Numbered from the stretch's first letter, positions 7,998-18,379 are shown. The stretch: 64,000 bases of DNA from an uncultured Bacteroidales bacterium (GCA_902787555.1 CADAGO010000009.1:1-64000); one strand, 5' to 3'. The notes: a model not told the origin generated them from the letters alone. A program made the numbers and translations.

Positions 7998-10133
7998 ATG
8001 GACTCAGTGACCTCATATTTGCACCTACCAATCCAAGACCCTACTTGGGTGTTTTTTCTGGTGCTCCTCATTATCTTGTTTGCTCCTCTGTTGTTTGCCA
8101 GATTGAGGATTCCGCATATCATCGGCCTGATACTGGCTGGTGTGCTGATTGGTGAACATGGGTTCAATATTCTGGAACGGGATACGAGTTTCAAGTTGTT
8201 CGGACAGGTGGGTATCTACTACATCATGTTTCTGGCAGGATTGGAGATGGACTTGATGGGTTTCAGGCGAAATCTGTCGAAAGGCATTCAGTTTGGCATC
8301 CTGACGTCTGTCATTCCGTTTATAGTAGGTTATGTAACGGGGTATTATATCTTGCATTATTCGATTTCGGCTTCTTTGCTGCTGGCATGTATCTTTGCTT
8401 CGCATACGATTGTGTCGTACCCTATTGTGGCACGTTATGGTCTGACGAAACATCCTGCTGTGACGATTGCCATCTCTGCGACGATGATTGCACTCCTTTT
8501 CGCCTTGTTGGTGCTGGCTGTGATAGCTGGTCAGTATAGAGGTGAGGCGAATGCCTGGTTCTGGATTCTCTTTGCAGTGAAGTGTATCGGTTATTTCGCA
8601 GCGGTGATTTTCTTCTTCCCGATTATCATCCGTTGGTTTTTCAAGCGATATACGGAGCGTGTGGTGCAATACATCTTTGTGATGATGATGGTATTCCTGG
8701 CAGCTGCGCTGGCTGATGTGTGTGGTATTGAGGGGCTGTTGGGAGCGTTTATCTCTGGTTTGATATTCAATCGTTTCATTCCTCATAGCTCATCGCTGAT
8801 GAATCGCATCGAGTTTGTGGGAAACGCCCTCTTTATTCCTTATTTCCTGGTGGGAGTGGGTATGATGGTCAACCTTAAGCCGATGTTCAACGATGCGAGT
8901 GCTATTGGTGTTGTGCTGATTATTGTGGTGACCAGTACGCTGTCAAAACTGCTTGCCTCGACGATATCGCGTAAGATGTTCCGATTCAACCATGCACAGG
9001 GATTGGTGATGTTTGGTCTTTCAGAGGCTCATGCTGCAGGTGCCATTGCGATGGTGATGGTGGGTACGTCGCTGGAGGTAAGTCCAGGTGTGCCGCTGAT
9101 GAGCAACGCTGTGCTGGATGGTGTCGTGATGATGATTCTGATATCGTGTATTATCAGTTCGATGGCAACCGATCAAGGAGCACGTAAGCTGAGGTTGCGG
9201 ATCGAGAGTAATGAGGAAACAACCGAAAACCGTCCGAATGACGATGAGAAGATGATGGTGCTGGTAAAAGACAAGACGAAGTTGCAACCGATGTTGCAGA
9301 CTGCTATTATGATGCGAAACACAGCCTTGAACCGTGGGTTGATATGCCTGAATGTGGTAAACGATGCTGATTTTACCGAACAGTCTCAGGCAAAAAGTCG
9401 TGAGACACTCAGTATGGCGGAGAGCATTTGTGCGGCAGCTGATGTCAGAGTGCAGACGCAAAGTCGATTGGCTGTCAACATTGTGAACGGAGTGGTGCAT
9501 AGCATGCGTGAAAACGATGCGTCGGAGATTCTTATTGGTATTCATGATCAGCAAAACGGCGACAAGTCGTACTATGGTCAGTTTGCTAACACGCTGATTC
9601 AGAGCATGGACCGTCAGCTGATCATTGTAGATTACAATACACCAGTCAATACCATCCGTAAAATCGTTGTGGCGGTACCTGAGCGGGCTGAATACGAAGT
9701 GGGGTTCTACCGGTGGGTATGTCGATTGGCACGCCTGGCGGGCGAAATAGGCTGTCGCATTGAATTCCGTACGACTGAAGCAACAGGAGGCCAGATACAT
9801 CATTATATGCAGCAGTATTTCAAGAATGTGAGGGCTGAATATAAGATGCTGGATTCATTGAGGGAGCTGCTGGCGTTGAAGGACGAATTGAATCCTGATC
9901 ATCTGTTTGTCATCGTGACAGCGCGTCAAGGAGGAATCAGTTACCAGAAGTCATTCAATAAGATTCCGGAATTGCTGCAGGCGAATTTCAGCCATTGTAG
10001 TGTGATGATGATTTTCCCCGATCAATTCGGCGAAAATAACGAAGTGTATTCATTTTCTGCTCCTTTGAATAAACGATATGAAATGACACGTGTCTCTGCA
10101 TGGATGTCAAAATGGATTAGTAAAGTAGGATAA
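7998..10133 (+). CDS. Kef/CPA2-type cation:proton antiporter with cytoplasmic tail
   Basis: The product has 711 residues. The first 390 or so are strongly hydrophobic with about 12 membrane segments and the CPA2 opening [30 protein letters not shown] is the family's conserved mid-membrane motif. The remaining 320 residues are soluble and look like two universal-stress-protein-like units (for example [17 protein letters not shown] and [17 protein letters not shown]), a fusion seen in other Bacteroidetes antiporters. It is expected in the inner membrane, exchanging Na+ or K+ for protons; the ion cannot be read from the sequence. The lolD-like gene follows after one base, so the two are probably co-transcribed. 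Confidence 0.88.
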   Translation: MDSVTSYLHLPIQDPTWVFFLVLLIILFAPLLFARLRIPHIIGLILAGVLIGEHGFNILERDTSFKLFGQVGIYYIMFLAGLEMDLMGFRRNLSKGIQFGILTSVIPFIVGYVTGYYILHYSISASLLLACIFASHTIVSYPIVARYGLTKHPAVTIAISATMIALLFALLVLAVIAGQYRGEANAWFWILFAVKCIGYFAAVIFFFPIIIRWFFKRYTERVVQYIFVMMMVFLAAALADVCGIEGLLGAFISGLIFNRFIPHSSSLMNRIEFVGNALFIPYFLVGVGMMVNLKPMFNDASAIGVVLIIVVTSTLSKLLASTISRKMFRFNHAQGLVMFGLSEAHAAGAIAMVMVGTSLEVSPGVPLMSNAVLDGVVMMILISCIISSMATDQGARKLRLRIESNEETTENRPNDDEKMMVLVKDKTKLQPMLQTAIMMRNTALNRGLICLNVVNDADFTEQSQAKSRETLSMAESICAAADVRVQTQSRLAVNIVNGVVHSMRENDASEILIGIHDQQNGDKSYYGQFANTLIQSMDRQLIIVDYNTPVNTIRKIVVAVPERAEYEVGFYRWVCRLARLAGEIGCRIEFRTTEATGGQIHHYMQQYFKNVRAEYKMLDSLRELLALKDELNPDHLFVIVTARQGGISYQKSFNKIPELLQANFSHCSVMMIFPDQFGENNEVYSFSAPLNKRYEMTRVSAWMSKWISKVG

Positions 10134-10134
10134 T

Positions 10135-10863
10135 ATGATAGATATTAAGAACATCACAAAGAGTTTTGGCTCGCTACAAGTACTGAAGGGTATCAGCCTT
10201 CATATCAATCAAGGTGAGGTGGTGAGTATTGTAGGTCCCAGTGGTGCGGGTAAGACCACGCTGCTGCAAATCATCGGCACTTTGGAAGGAGCCGATGGTG
10301 GTGAAATCATTATCAATGGCAAACGCATCGATAAGATGGGGAGTGTGGAGCAAGCCAGATTCAGGAACCAACAGATAGGATTTGTATTCCAATTCCATCA
10401 ATTATTGCCTGAATTCACCGCTTTGGAGAATGTGATGATACCTGCCTTGATTGCTAAGAAGTCGAAGAAAGAAGCCCAGCAACGCGCATTGGAGCTGTTG
10501 GATTATCTCGGTTTGAAAGAGCGTGCCAACCACAAGCCCAATGAACTGTCGGGTGGAGAAAAGCAAAGGGTTGCTGTTGCACGTGCGTTAATCAATAACC
10601 CCGCTGTTATATTGGCGGATGAGCCATCAGGTAGCTTGGATAGTAAGAATAAAGCAGAGCTGCATCAGTTGTTCTTTGACCTTCGTGACAAGTTCGGACA
10701 GACCTTCGTCATCGTAACGCATGACGAAGAACTGGCGCTGCTGACTGATAGAACGATTCATCTGAAAGACGGAGAAGTTATTAACGAAACAACAGATAAC
10801 AATGAAAATTCCAGAACAGACCATACGATTGGGCAAGAGGAACCAACTGACAGTATTGCGTGA
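10135..10863 (+). CDS. lolD: ABC transporter ATP-binding protein, LolD type
   Basis: This 242-residue ATPase carries Walker A GPSGAGKT (34-41), a Q-loop ([17 protein letters not shown]), signature LSGGE (about 138) and Walker B VILADEPS (about 158). The [11 protein letters not shown] segment and the length are typical of LolD/MacB-type ATPases, which power lipoprotein release or related exporters; the permease is not in this window. The last 20 or so residues, from ETTDNN on, are unusual for the family and are read from DNA that overlaps the start of the next gene by 62 bp. A TAA in another frame sits 2 bp before the next ATG, where a normal LolD would be expected to end. Confidence 0.85.
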   Translation: MIDIKNITKSFGSLQVLKGISLHINQGEVVSIVGPSGAGKTTLLQIIGTLEGADGGEIIINGKRIDKMGSVEQARFRNQQIGFVFQFHQLLPEFTALENVMIPALIAKKSKKEAQQRALELLDYLGLKERANHKPNELSGGEKQRVAVARALINNPAVILADEPSGSLDSKNKAELHQLFFDLRDKFGQTFVIVTHDEELALLTDRTIHLKDGEVINETTDNNENSRTDHTIGQEEPTDSIA

Positions 10864-11686
10864 AGTTGATTTCGGAGTCTATCTTGATGGTGGAGATATA
10901 GGTGATATATTGCTACCAAAGCGCTATGTACCTGCTAATTGTAAAGTAGGTGATATCGTTGATGTGTTTCTCTATCTCGATAGCGAGGAGCGCCTTATAG
11001 CGACGACACAGCATCCGCTGGTGGAAGTAGGGCAATTTGCTTTTCTTGAGGTGAAATGGACAAACCAGTTTGGTGCTTTTTTGGATTGGGGACTGATGAA
11101 GGACTTGTTCTGCCCGTTTAAAGAACAAAAGATGAGAATGCAACAAGGTAAGCGTTATGTTGTTTACTGTTATATCGATACCTTGACTTCGCGCATCGTT
11201 GCTTCTGCCAAAATTGAAAAGTTCCTGTCGAAGGATATGCCTCCATACCAAATCGGTGATATGGTGAATGTGATGATTCAACAGAAGACAGATTTAGGCT
11301 TCAAGGCAATAGTAGATGGTCGCTATAGTGGATTGCTGTATGAGAATGAACTGTTTTGTGACATACATACTGGTGAACGATTATCAGCATACGTTAAAAC
11401 AATCCGTCCGGACGGAAAGTTAGACATAGCTCTTCAAAACAACGGTATGCAACATGTCGCTGTTTTTTCCGAACAACTCTACCAATATCTTCTGAATAGC
11501 GAAGACGGATTCTGCCCGTTCCACGACAAGAGTCCTGCGGAAGACATCTATGCAACGTTCAAAGTAAGCAAGAAAACTTTTAAGAAAGCAGTGGGCGATT
11601 TATACAAAAAACATATCATTTCAATAGAAAATGATGGTTTGAGGCTCACAAATGAAGGAAAAATCACAGGATTGTCTGAAGACTAA
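10802..11686 (+). CDS. cvfB: S1-domain RNA-binding protein, CvfB/YitL family
   Basis: The 294-residue product starts with S1-like OB folds ([55 protein letters not shown]) and ends with a winged-helix region ([19 protein letters not shown]). This is the order of CvfB (YitL), a conserved RNA-binding protein linked to virulence-factor control in Staphylococcus. It is expected to be cytoplasmic. The start overlaps the end of the LolD gene by 62 bp, much longer than the usual 4-bp overlap; translation of the two may be coupled. The start is kept because the first OB strand ([13 protein letters not shown]) begins only eight residues in. Confidence 0.85.
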   Translation: MKIPEQTIRLGKRNQLTVLREVDFGVYLDGGDIGDILLPKRYVPANCKVGDIVDVFLYLDSEERLIATTQHPLVEVGQFAFLEVKWTNQFGAFLDWGLMKDLFCPFKEQKMRMQQGKRYVVYCYIDTLTSRIVASAKIEKFLSKDMPPYQIGDMVNVMIQQKTDLGFKAIVDGRYSGLLYENELFCDIHTGERLSAYVKTIRPDGKLDIALQNNGMQHVAVFSEQLYQYLLNSEDGFCPFHDKSPAEDIYATFKVSKKTFKKAVGDLYKKHIISIENDGLRLTNEGKITGLSED

Positions 11687-11786
11687 ATGTCGATGAAATG
11701 GGCGATTTTTGAACCTTTTCGTTAAAAGACCAAAATACCCACATACAATGACGAGTTTACCGATGATACTTTTTTTGTAGAATTCG

Positions 11787-12070
11787 TAACTTTGCAGCGT
11801 CAAAAGTAAAATAGACATTGTTTGTAAGACATTAAGTAAAAAGTTTTCATAATAATTAAGTTAGACTGGTTAATAGTTAAGTATGGATAATTATGACGCT
11901 TAGCCGGTGTCCGTGAGGATACCGGCAGGCAAAAATCCAAAAGCCCTCTAAAGAATGATAACAAAAGAATAACTACCATATACATGTAACTCTCTTACTA
12001 TCTATTACACTACTGAACTATGATGAATCCGATAGAAAGACCGACTCGTTGAGCCGGTCTTTTGCTTTAG
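11787..12070 (+). ncRNA. Candidate structured intergenic RNA
   Basis: A 392-bp gap between cvfB and ybeY contains a -7 box TAACTTTG (11787-11794) with no gene behind it. A strong hairpin, GCCGGTGTCC / GGATACCGGC, closes on a GTGA tetraloop of the GNRA type (11903-11926). The stretch ends in a terminator-like hairpin AAAGACCGACTC-GTT-GAGCCGGTCTTT followed by TTGCTTT (12036-12070). A transcript of about 270 nt would fit. No -33 box is obvious and the terminator could instead serve the ybeY operon from the other side. It was not recognised as a known RNA family. Confidence 0.4.
12036..12070. terminator. Terminator between cvfB region and the ybeY operon
   Basis: A 12-bp stem with one mismatch and a 3-nt loop, followed on the plus strand by TTTTGCTTT. 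It lies just beyond the ybeY stop and may work in both directions. Confidence 0.65.
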
Positions 12071-12078
12071 TTGTTAGC

Positions 12079-12501
12079 TTATAGTTGGGATAGTAGTGTC
12101 AAGGCTTTGTTTTCCGCTTCTTCCATGATAGCGCGTTCGCCTGGTCCTTTGTCATTGATACCGCAAAGGTGCAGCACGCCGTGAATAATGACGCGGTTCA
12201 GCTCGTCTTGGTAGTCGGTTTGTTGTAGTTCTGCATTCGATGCCACAGTGTCCAGACTAATATAGATGTCACCTTGAATGGTATGCCCAATGGTATCATC
12301 GAAGGTAATGATATCGGTGTAGTAGTCGTGCTGCAGAAACTGACGGTTTACTTGTAGAATCTTTTCGTCATTGCAGAAGATGTACGTGATGGCACCCACA
12401 CGATACCCGTATGATTTCGCCACAGCTGCAATCCATTGCTGGAGCTTGGCGCTATCGATGAAGGGCATACTGATATTGTCACTTTGAAAGCCGATCGTCA
12501 T
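12079..12501 (-). CDS. ybeY: rRNA maturation endoribonuclease YbeY
   Basis: This 140-residue metal-dependent endoribonuclease acts in 16S rRNA 3'-end maturation and ribosome quality control. The signature is HGVLHLCG (His107 and His111 as zinc ligands). The third histidine of the classical HxxxHxxxxxH motif is not present at the expected place (NDKGPGE follows), as is usual for Bacteroidetes relatives as far as I recall. It is the last gene of a minus-strand operon and overlaps the S41 peptidase gene by 23 bp. Confidence 0.9.
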   Translation of the reverse strand: MTIGFQSDNISMPFIDSAKLQQWIAAVAKSYGYRVGAITYIFCNDEKILQVNRQFLQHDYYTDIITFDDTIGHTIQGDIYISLDTVASNAELQQTDYQDELNRVIIHGVLHLCGINDKGPGERAIMEEAENKALTLLSQL

Positions 12502-14077
12502 AGTGCTCGTCTTTTAGGGCTGCAAGTCCACGTACGTAAATATTGTTAATTTCATTCATTATCTGATAGTACTCGTTCATTTCCCAAAGGTCGCGTGCAA
12601 TTAATGCTTTCAACTGTAGTTTCAGCATGGGGAGTGTCTTCTCCAGAATGGAGTCGTTGTACTCGATTTTTTCTTTCTTTGCGCTTTCGAGCACCATGTC
12701 AATCAATTCTTGTGGTACATCATACGAACTCTTGAAACTATCGAAGGTCTTGTATTTTTTCTGGAGCTTTTTCCTGTTTTGGTCCACAAATTTCAAGCAG
12801 GATTGTGCGATGCTGCTCTTTGCCATCAATTCACGGTGGAATCGTGTATATTGCATGGTATCGAGGGCTACATACACATCGGGCATGATGCCTCCGCCGC
12901 CATATACCGTACGATGGTTTTTCAGTGTTGTGAACTTCAAGGAATCAGCGAAATGGATGCTGTCGGGATTTGTTAACTCACCGCTGTTCAGACGGGTCAG
13001 CATATCTCGGTTGTATTCATCACCCTTGCCTTTCTCATAGGGTTTCTGGATGCAACGTCCTGATGGGCTGTAATAATGTGCTGTAGTCAGTCGTATCATA
13101 GAGCCGTCGGGCATGTTGATGGCACGCTGTACCAATCCCTTTCCAAATGAGCGGCGACCTATAATCAGTCCACGGTCGTGATCCTGAATGGCACCCGACA
13201 CAATCTCAGAGGCTGAGGCGGTGTAGCTGTCAATCAGCACGACGACTTTTCCTTTGGTGAATGAGCCGTTTCCATCTGACAAGTAGTTTTGACGTGGCAT
13301 AACTCTTCCTTCAGTAAACACGATTAAATCGTTCTTTTCGAGGAATTCGTTGCTGATTTTCACGGCTGCTTCCAGATAACCGCCACCATTGCCTTGCAGG
13401 TCGAGAATAAGGTCTTGCATTCCTTGGTCTTGTAACATACGAACGGCACTCTTGAATTCTTCGTAGGTTGTCGCTCCGAAGTTGTTGATGCGGATATAGC
13501 CTGTTGTGGCGTCAACCATGTATTTCGCATCGATGGAGAATACTGGAATCTTGTCGCGTGTGACTGTGAAATAACTGAGGCCCTTGACTCCTTGGCGCAT
13601 GATGCCCAGACGGACTTTCGAGCCCTTGGGACCTCGCAGTACCCGCTTGATATCTTCCGTTGTCATTTTCTTTCCAGCAATTGAGGTGTCGTTCACAGTG
13701 ATGATACGGTCGCCTGCCATGATTCCCACTTTTTCGGAAGGACCATCGCTGACAGGTTGAACGATCACCAAGGTGTCATCTACCATATTGTATTGTACAC
13801 CAATACCTTCGAAGTTTCCTTCGAGTGGCTCTGTCAGAGCTTTTACGTCTTTTGCTGGTGTGTATGATGAATGGGGATCGAGTTGGCTCAGCATATTCTT
13901 GATGGCTTCTTCTACCATCTTTTCTTCATCGACCTCTTCAACATACAGTTGTTTGATATTTGCTTCGGCTACAATCAGCTTTTGAAGTGCAGTTGTAGCT
14001 AACGGGTTTTCATTACGGTTCTGTGCGTTAGTAGTAACGGCTATCAGCCATGCGGCTAATATGAGAAATTGTTTCAT
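12479..14077 (-). CDS. S41 family C-terminal processing peptidase
   Basis: The 532-residue exported protease has a signal peptide ending in TNAQ. A PDZ domain (about 88-165, EGIGVQY...VGIMAGDRIITVND) is followed by the S41 catalytic domain with Ser290 in TASASE and Lys313 in FGKGLVQ. Enzymes of this family (CtpA/Prc) cut proteins near the C-terminus in the periplasm. It sits between coaD (9-bp gap) and ybeY (23-bp overlap) in an operon. Confidence 0.92.
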   Translation of the reverse strand: MKQFLILAAWLIAVTTNAQNRNENPLATTALQKLIVAEANIKQLYVEEVDEEKMVEEAIKNMLSQLDPHSSYTPAKDVKALTEPLEGNFEGIGVQYNMVDDTLVIVQPVSDGPSEKVGIMAGDRIITVNDTSIAGKKMTTEDIKRVLRGPKGSKVRLGIMRQGVKGLSYFTVTRDKIPVFSIDAKYMVDATTGYIRINNFGATTYEEFKSAVRMLQDQGMQDLILDLQGNGGGYLEAAVKISNEFLEKNDLIVFTEGRVMPRQNYLSDGNGSFTKGKVVVLIDSYTASASEIVSGAIQDHDRGLIIGRRSFGKGLVQRAINMPDGSMIRLTTAHYYSPSGRCIQKPYEKGKGDEYNRDMLTRLNSGELTNPDSIHFADSLKFTTLKNHRTVYGGGGIMPDVYVALDTMQYTRFHRELMAKSSIAQSCLKFVDQNRKKLQKKYKTFDSFKSSYDVPQELIDMVLESAKKEKIEYNDSILEKTLPMLKLQLKALIARDLWEMNEYYQIMNEINNIYVRGLAALKDEHYDDRLSK

Positions 14078-14086
14078 TGTAGTAGC

Positions 14087-14542
14087 TTATTGATGGGTTA
14101 TAGGGATTGGAACAAACTGACTGACATCTTTTCCGTAGCTCATCAGTTCACGTATGATGCTCGAACTGATGTTGGCATACTGCTCTTCGGTAAACAGCAA
14201 AATGGTTTCGATGCCTGACAGCTGGCGATTGACATCGGCTATCTGACGTTCGTATTCAAAGTCTTTTACGTATCGTACACCCCTTACCAGGAAGTCAGCT
14301 CCGATGGTTTTGGCAAAGTCGGTTGTCAGTCCTTCGTAATAGGTCACACTGATTCTTGGATTATCGGCAAACACCTGATTGATGTATTGCAGTCGCTGTT
14401 CCAAAGTGAACATGGTTTGCTTGTCGGGGTTTACACCAATGGCTATCACAATTTCATCGGCGACAGAAAGTGTACGTTCGACGATGGACTGATGCCCCAA
14501 GGTAAAGGGGTCGAATGTTCCTGCGAAAAGTGCTTTACTCAT
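14087..14542 (-). CDS. coaD: Pantetheine-phosphate adenylyltransferase
   Basis: This 151-residue enzyme transfers AMP from ATP to 4'-phosphopantetheine, the penultimate step of coenzyme A synthesis. The nucleotidyltransferase motif GTFDPFTLGH is at 8-17, and ISSSIIRE near the C-terminus is the second conserved signature. It starts 3 bp after parE ends, so co-transcription is likely. Confidence 0.95.
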   Translation of the reverse strand: MSKALFAGTFDPFTLGHQSIVERTLSVADEIVIAIGVNPDKQTMFTLEQRLQYINQVFADNPRISVTYYEGLTTDFAKTIGADFLVRGVRYVKDFEYERQIADVNRQLSGIETILLFTEEQYANISSSIIRELMSYGKDVSQFVPIPITHQ

Positions 14543-14545
14543 AGG

Positions 14546-16510
14546 CTATTCCTCCTCTGACAGTTCTACGTCGGCTTCGGGTTTGTCTTCTTCAAACACG
14601 AGGTTGTTGATGATAAAGCTCTGACGTTCCATAGTATTCTTGCCCATATAATACTCCAACAGCTCTTGTACTTTGTCGGTTTTCTTCAAAGTGACTTGCT
14701 CCAGACGCATATCAGGGCCGATAAAATTCTTGAATTCATCGGGTGAAATCTCTCCCAAACCTTTGAATCGTGTGATCTCTGGCTCTGGACTTAACTTCTC
14801 GATGGCATTGATACGTTCTTCTTCTGAATAGCAATAGACGGTGACGAAATCACCTCGGTCAGTCGGTTTCTCTTTCTGATATTCCTCCAGTACTGCTTTC
14901 TTCAACCTTTTTTTACGGTTGCGCACTCTGAACAATGGGGTTTGCAAGATGTGTACGTGTCCTTTCTTTACCAATTCGGGGAAGAATTGCAGGAAGAATG
15001 TAATCATCAACAGTCGGATATGCATTCCGTCAACATCAGCATCGGTGGCCACAATCACTTTGTTGTAGCGCAGTCCGTCGATACCGTCTTCTATGTTGAG
15101 TGCTGCTTGCAGCAGATTAAACTCCTCGTTTTCGTACACCACTTTCTTGGTTAGCCCATAGGTGTTGAGTGGCTTACCACGCAATGAGAACACTGCCTGT
15201 GTCTCCACATCGCGGCTTTTGGTGATACTACCGCTTGCTGAGTCTCCCTCGGTGATGAAGATACAACTATCTTCCTTCTTCTCACCCTTTGTGTCGTTGA
15301 GGTGGATGCGGCAGTCGCGAAGCTTTCGGTTATGCAGGTTGGCTTTCTTAGCACGTTCTCTTGCTAATTTAGTTACACCTGCGATAGCTTTGCGGTCACG
15401 CTCGTTTTCCAACACCTTCTGCTGAATCACCTCTGCTACATCCAGGTTTTTGTGCAGGTAGTTATCGACCTCAGTCTTGATGAAATCACCGATAAACTTA
15501 TTGACACTGATACCTCCATTAGGTTCCATTGTCAGTGAGCCGAGTTTGATTTTTGTCTGACTCTCAAACTGAGGTTCCTGAATGTTGATAGCGATAGCAG
15601 CTACGATACCATTGCGGATGTCCACATATTCGTAGTTCTTGTTGAAAAACTCCTTGATAGTACGGGCGATATGCTCTTTGAACGCACTCTGATGGGTTCC
15701 ACCTTGAATGGTATGCTGACCGTTCACGAACGAATGATACTCCTCGCCGTATTGCTGATTGGTATGCGTGAAGGCGATCTCGATGTCTTCGCCTTTGAGA
15801 TGGATAATGTCATAAAGCGGCTTGGTGTCCATCGTGTCTTCCAACAGGTCTTTCAATCCGTTGCGGCTAACGATACGGCGGTTGTTATAGTAGATTTCCA
15901 GGCCAGTGTTCAGATAGGTGTAGTTACGGAGCATCGTTTCTACAAATTCCGTCTGGAACTTATAGTTCAGGAAGAGGGTTGCATCGGGTTCGAAATAGAT
16001 ATAGGTACCTGTCTCTTCATTTGAATCCTCAGTTGTGTCGCTCTGTAGTACACCACGTTGGAACTTGGCGATACGTACTTTTCCCTCGCGATAACTTCTT
16101 ACTTCAAAGTTGGCACTCAACGCATTCACTGCCTTTGTTCCCACGCCGTTCAGACCTACACTCTTCTTAAATGCCTTTGAGTCGTACTTACCTCCAGTAT
16201 TCAACATGCTGACAGCTTCAATCATCTTGCCTTGCGGAATGCCACGACCAAAATCGCGTACGCTCACAGCCAATCCATCGATGATATCTATCTCAATGCG
16301 TTTACCGGCATTCATCTTGAACTCGTCGATAGAGTTGTCGATGATTTCCTTCAGCAGCACATAGATACCGTCTTCTGCATGTGAACCGTCGCCCAATCGG
16401 CCGATGTACATACCTGGACGGGTACGTACATGGTCCATGTCGCTCAAATGGCGGATATTATCGTCGGTATATTCAACCGTTGTCAACGTCTTATCTTTAT
16501 TATCTTCCAT
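14546..16510 (-). CDS. parE: DNA topoisomerase IV subunit B (ParE)
   Basis: The 654-residue product has the GHKL ATPase domain ([29 protein letters not shown]), the transducer domain, and a TOPRIM domain with EGDSASG and DADVDGMHI. It relaxes and decatenates DNA together with ParC, whose gene is not in this window. The type could be confused with GyrB, but the short length and the [13 protein letters not shown] segment favour the ParE/type IIA branch of Bacteroidetes. It is the second gene of a minus-strand operon. Confidence 0.88.
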   Translation of the reverse strand: MEDNKDKTLTTVEYTDDNIRHLSDMDHVRTRPGMYIGRLGDGSHAEDGIYVLLKEIIDNSIDEFKMNAGKRIEIDIIDGLAVSVRDFGRGIPQGKMIEAVSMLNTGGKYDSKAFKKSVGLNGVGTKAVNALSANFEVRSYREGKVRIAKFQRGVLQSDTTEDSNEETGTYIYFEPDATLFLNYKFQTEFVETMLRNYTYLNTGLEIYYNNRRIVSRNGLKDLLEDTMDTKPLYDIIHLKGEDIEIAFTHTNQQYGEEYHSFVNGQHTIQGGTHQSAFKEHIARTIKEFFNKNYEYVDIRNGIVAAIAINIQEPQFESQTKIKLGSLTMEPNGGISVNKFIGDFIKTEVDNYLHKNLDVAEVIQQKVLENERDRKAIAGVTKLARERAKKANLHNRKLRDCRIHLNDTKGEKKEDSCIFITEGDSASGSITKSRDVETQAVFSLRGKPLNTYGLTKKVVYENEEFNLLQAALNIEDGIDGLRYNKVIVATDADVDGMHIRLLMITFFLQFFPELVKKGHVHILQTPLFRVRNRKKRLKKAVLEEYQKEKPTDRGDFVTVYCYSEEERINAIEKLSPEPEITRFKGLGEISPDEFKNFIGPDMRLEQVTLKKTDKVQELLEYYMGKNTMERQSFIINNLVFEEDKPEADVELSEEE

Positions 16511-16540
16511 TTTCTCTCTTTGCTCTTAACGCTTCATGCA

Positions 16541-17686
16541 TCACTCTAAAGACTTTTTGTAGCACCTTCTGCGCTTGTGCTGACGGCGCTCGAAGTAAAT
16601 CCACTGTGATTGCACCTTTGAGTTTACTTCCAGCTCAGGGTTGGTCTCTACGTACTTATAGCCTTCAGAGATAAAGAGCGGTAGCAAGTCGTAGAACAAT
16701 ACTGCGTTGATGCCTTTCCCTTGGTATTCAGGTAACAGACCTACCAACATCAAGTCCAGTGTATCGGGTTTCTTCCATTTTAATGCCTTCAGCAAATGAT
16801 ACCATCCGAATGGGAATAATCGCCCATGGGCTTTCTGCAGGGCTTTGGAGAGAGAAGGCATCGATATACCGACACAAATCAGTTTGCCATTAGCATCCGT
16901 GATGAGCGACACTAATTTGAGGTCGATAAACGGAATGTATTGCTTGATGTATTGGTCAATCTGCCGTTCGGTCATTTCTGAATAACCAAACAACGGTTTG
17001 AATGCCTCGTTGATGACACGGAAGATTTCATGTCCGTATTCCTTTTTCAGTTTCGAACGTGATGTGTATTTCTTGATTTGCAATCCGTATTTCTCCATCA
17101 CAATCTTCGCAATACGTGTCAGTCGCTCCGGCACGCCTGTCTCACGGGGCACCGTCATCAGCATCTCAATCCAGTCGGCATCTTTCTCAAATCCCAAAGC
17201 CTCAATGTGCTTAGGATAATAAGCATAGTTGTATATCGTGGCATTTGTACTCAGTTCGTTGAACCCTTCAATCAGCATACCTTCAGCATCCATATCAGTA
17301 AATCCCAAAGGCCCTTGAATGGTGGTCATACCCTTCGATTTGCCCCATTCGGCAACAGCATCAATCAGTGCTTTGCTCACTGCTTTGTCATCGAAAAAAT
17401 CGATGTATCCGAAACGAACCATACGCTGCCCCCAACGCTCATTGGCACGACGGTTGATGATACCAGCCACACGCCCTACAATCTTTCCGTTCTTGTAGGC
17501 TAAGAAGTAAACGGCATCACAAAACTCCATCGCAGGATTCTTGTCCGAGAACGTGTCCATCATGTCCTCGTAGATGTCGGGTACAGAATAGGGGTTGTCT
17601 TTGTACAACTCATAATTGAACCTCACAAACTGCTTCAGTTCCTTACGAGTTTCTACTTGCTTTATCGTAACTTTATCCATATTCAT
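16541..17686 (-). CDS. GNAT-like acetyltransferase domain protein
   Basis: The 381-residue product is a soluble protein of the conserved Bacteroidetes family annotated as GNAT or hypothetical. Two GNAT-like portions are visible: an N-terminal one (VYFLAYKNGKIVGRVAGIIN) and a C-terminal one (LMLVGLLPEYQGKGINAVLFYDLLP), the latter with an acetyl-CoA-loop-like YQGKGIN. The substrate is unknown. The start is set at 17686 (MNMDKV; 17680 is also possible) because the promoter -7 box lies at 17724-17731, so a longer reading to 17746 would start upstream of transcription. It heads the operon GNAT-parE-coaD-S41-ybeY. Confidence 0.75.
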   Translation of the reverse strand: MNMDKVTIKQVETRKELKQFVRFNYELYKDNPYSVPDIYEDMMDTFSDKNPAMEFCDAVYFLAYKNGKIVGRVAGIINRRANERWGQRMVRFGYIDFFDDKAVSKALIDAVAEWGKSKGMTTIQGPLGFTDMDAEGMLIEGFNELSTNATIYNYAYYPKHIEALGFEKDADWIEMLMTVPRETGVPERLTRIAKIVMEKYGLQIKKYTSRSKLKKEYGHEIFRVINEAFKPLFGYSEMTERQIDQYIKQYIPFIDLKLVSLITDANGKLICVGISMPSLSKALQKAHGRLFPFGWYHLLKALKWKKPDTLDLMLVGLLPEYQGKGINAVLFYDLLPLFISEGYKYVETNPELEVNSKVQSQWIYFERRQHKRRRCYKKSLE

Positions 17687-17723
17687 AACACATGTATGCA
17701 CAAGGATGCGCACAAAGAATGGG

Positions 17724-17755
17724 CAAAGATACAAGTTTTTTCGCAATCTACCAAA
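17724..17755 (-). promoter_or_regulatory. Promoter of the GNAT-parE-coaD-S41-ybeY operon
   Basis: On the minus strand TTTG (17755-17752) and TATCTTTG (17731-17724) are 20 bp apart, a good match to the Bacteroidetes promoter. Confidence 0.65.
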
Positions 17756-17916
17756 TTATTTCCCAAAAAACTATTTTTACAGAGCCTCCATCCTCAAGGG
17801 TTATCGTTTTCCATGTACCTCTCTTAGCACGTATAGTCATTACATCGATTGCCTCCTTTATCAGTGACAGAGAAATACACGACTTTTCCCCGATTTTACG
17901 TTTTTCCTGCAAATAG

Positions 17917-17948
17917 TTTGGAAAACAGGGAAATATTTCGTATCTTTG
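17917..17948 (+). promoter_or_regulatory. Orphan promoter in front of a repeat array
   Basis: TTTG (17917-17920) and TATCTTTG (17941-17948) are 20 bp apart. Downstream there is only a three-codon ORF, ATG CGA GGG TAA (17989-18000), and then the 11/22-bp repeat array. The transcript would run through the repeats toward the acyltransferase gene. Confidence 0.55.
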
Positions 17949-18002
17949 CACTTGGTTAACGCTTACTAATAACAATCCCCAAAGAAACATGCGAGGGTAA
18001 TC

Positions 18003-18156
18003 GGCTAAAGGCAAACGATCATTCGCCTTTAGGCAAATGATAAAATGCCTTTAGGCAAACGGTCGTCCGCCTTTAGGCATTTTCCCTTTTCAGTTGACTC
18101 ATCTTCCCGATTGAGTCGGCTGCTTTTCCCTTTTGAGTTAGCTGACCGTCCCAGTG
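18003..18156. repeat. 11/22-bp phased repeat array with GCCTTTAGGC palindromes
   Basis: The array reads in exact 11-bp units. The palindrome GCCTTTAGGC stands at 18025, 18047 and 18069, with a variant GGCTAAAGGC at 18003, each 22 bp apart. TTTTCCCTTTT recurs at 18080 and 18124 (44 bp apart), each followed by a related unit, CAGTTGACTCA or GAGTTAGCTGA. No coding potential is seen. Confidence 0.8.
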
Positions 18157-18184
18157 CTATAAAGACCTTAGACGCTAACCTATT

Positions 18185-18290
18185 AATCTCAATAACCAAT
18201 AACCTATAACCAATAACCATTACCCCCTACTAAGCTATTAACCTATTAACCTATTAAGCTATTAACCTCAATAACTAATAACCTTCAAAA
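18185..18290. repeat. 7- and 8-bp tandem repeats (AATAACC and CTATTAAC types)
   Basis: About five 7-bp units of the AATAACC type lie at 18190-18225, followed by 8-bp units of the CTATTAAC/CTATTAAG type to 18290. A similar 7-bp run of NNTAACC occurs at 50236-50263 and an 8-bp run near 263-292. Confidence 0.65.
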
Positions 18291-18379
18291 ACGGGTGGCA
18301 TTTCTTGGTTATCTGCCTAATTTTATCGAAAAAACAAAAATAATTCATCCTGCTTAATACATAATTCATAATAAATTCG

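Noticed and set aside
8025-8786. A 253-codon minus-strand frame.
   Set aside because: Antisense to the membrane part of the Kef-type antiporter; composition (His, Gln, Arg rich) is that of a reverse reading of hydrophobic codons.
9021-9803. A 260-codon minus-strand frame.
   Set aside because: Antisense to the antiporter tail, no start context and no family features.
11800-11985. A 61-codon minus-strand frame between cvfB and ybeY.
   Set aside because: It lies opposite the candidate structured RNA and has no promoter or family features.
17748-18014. An 88-codon minus-strand frame upstream of the GNAT gene, with a protein-like end (TWKTITLEDGGSVKI).
   Set aside because: It overlaps the operon promoter and the orphan plus-strand promoter, and no family or start context supports it; at most it is a gene remnant.
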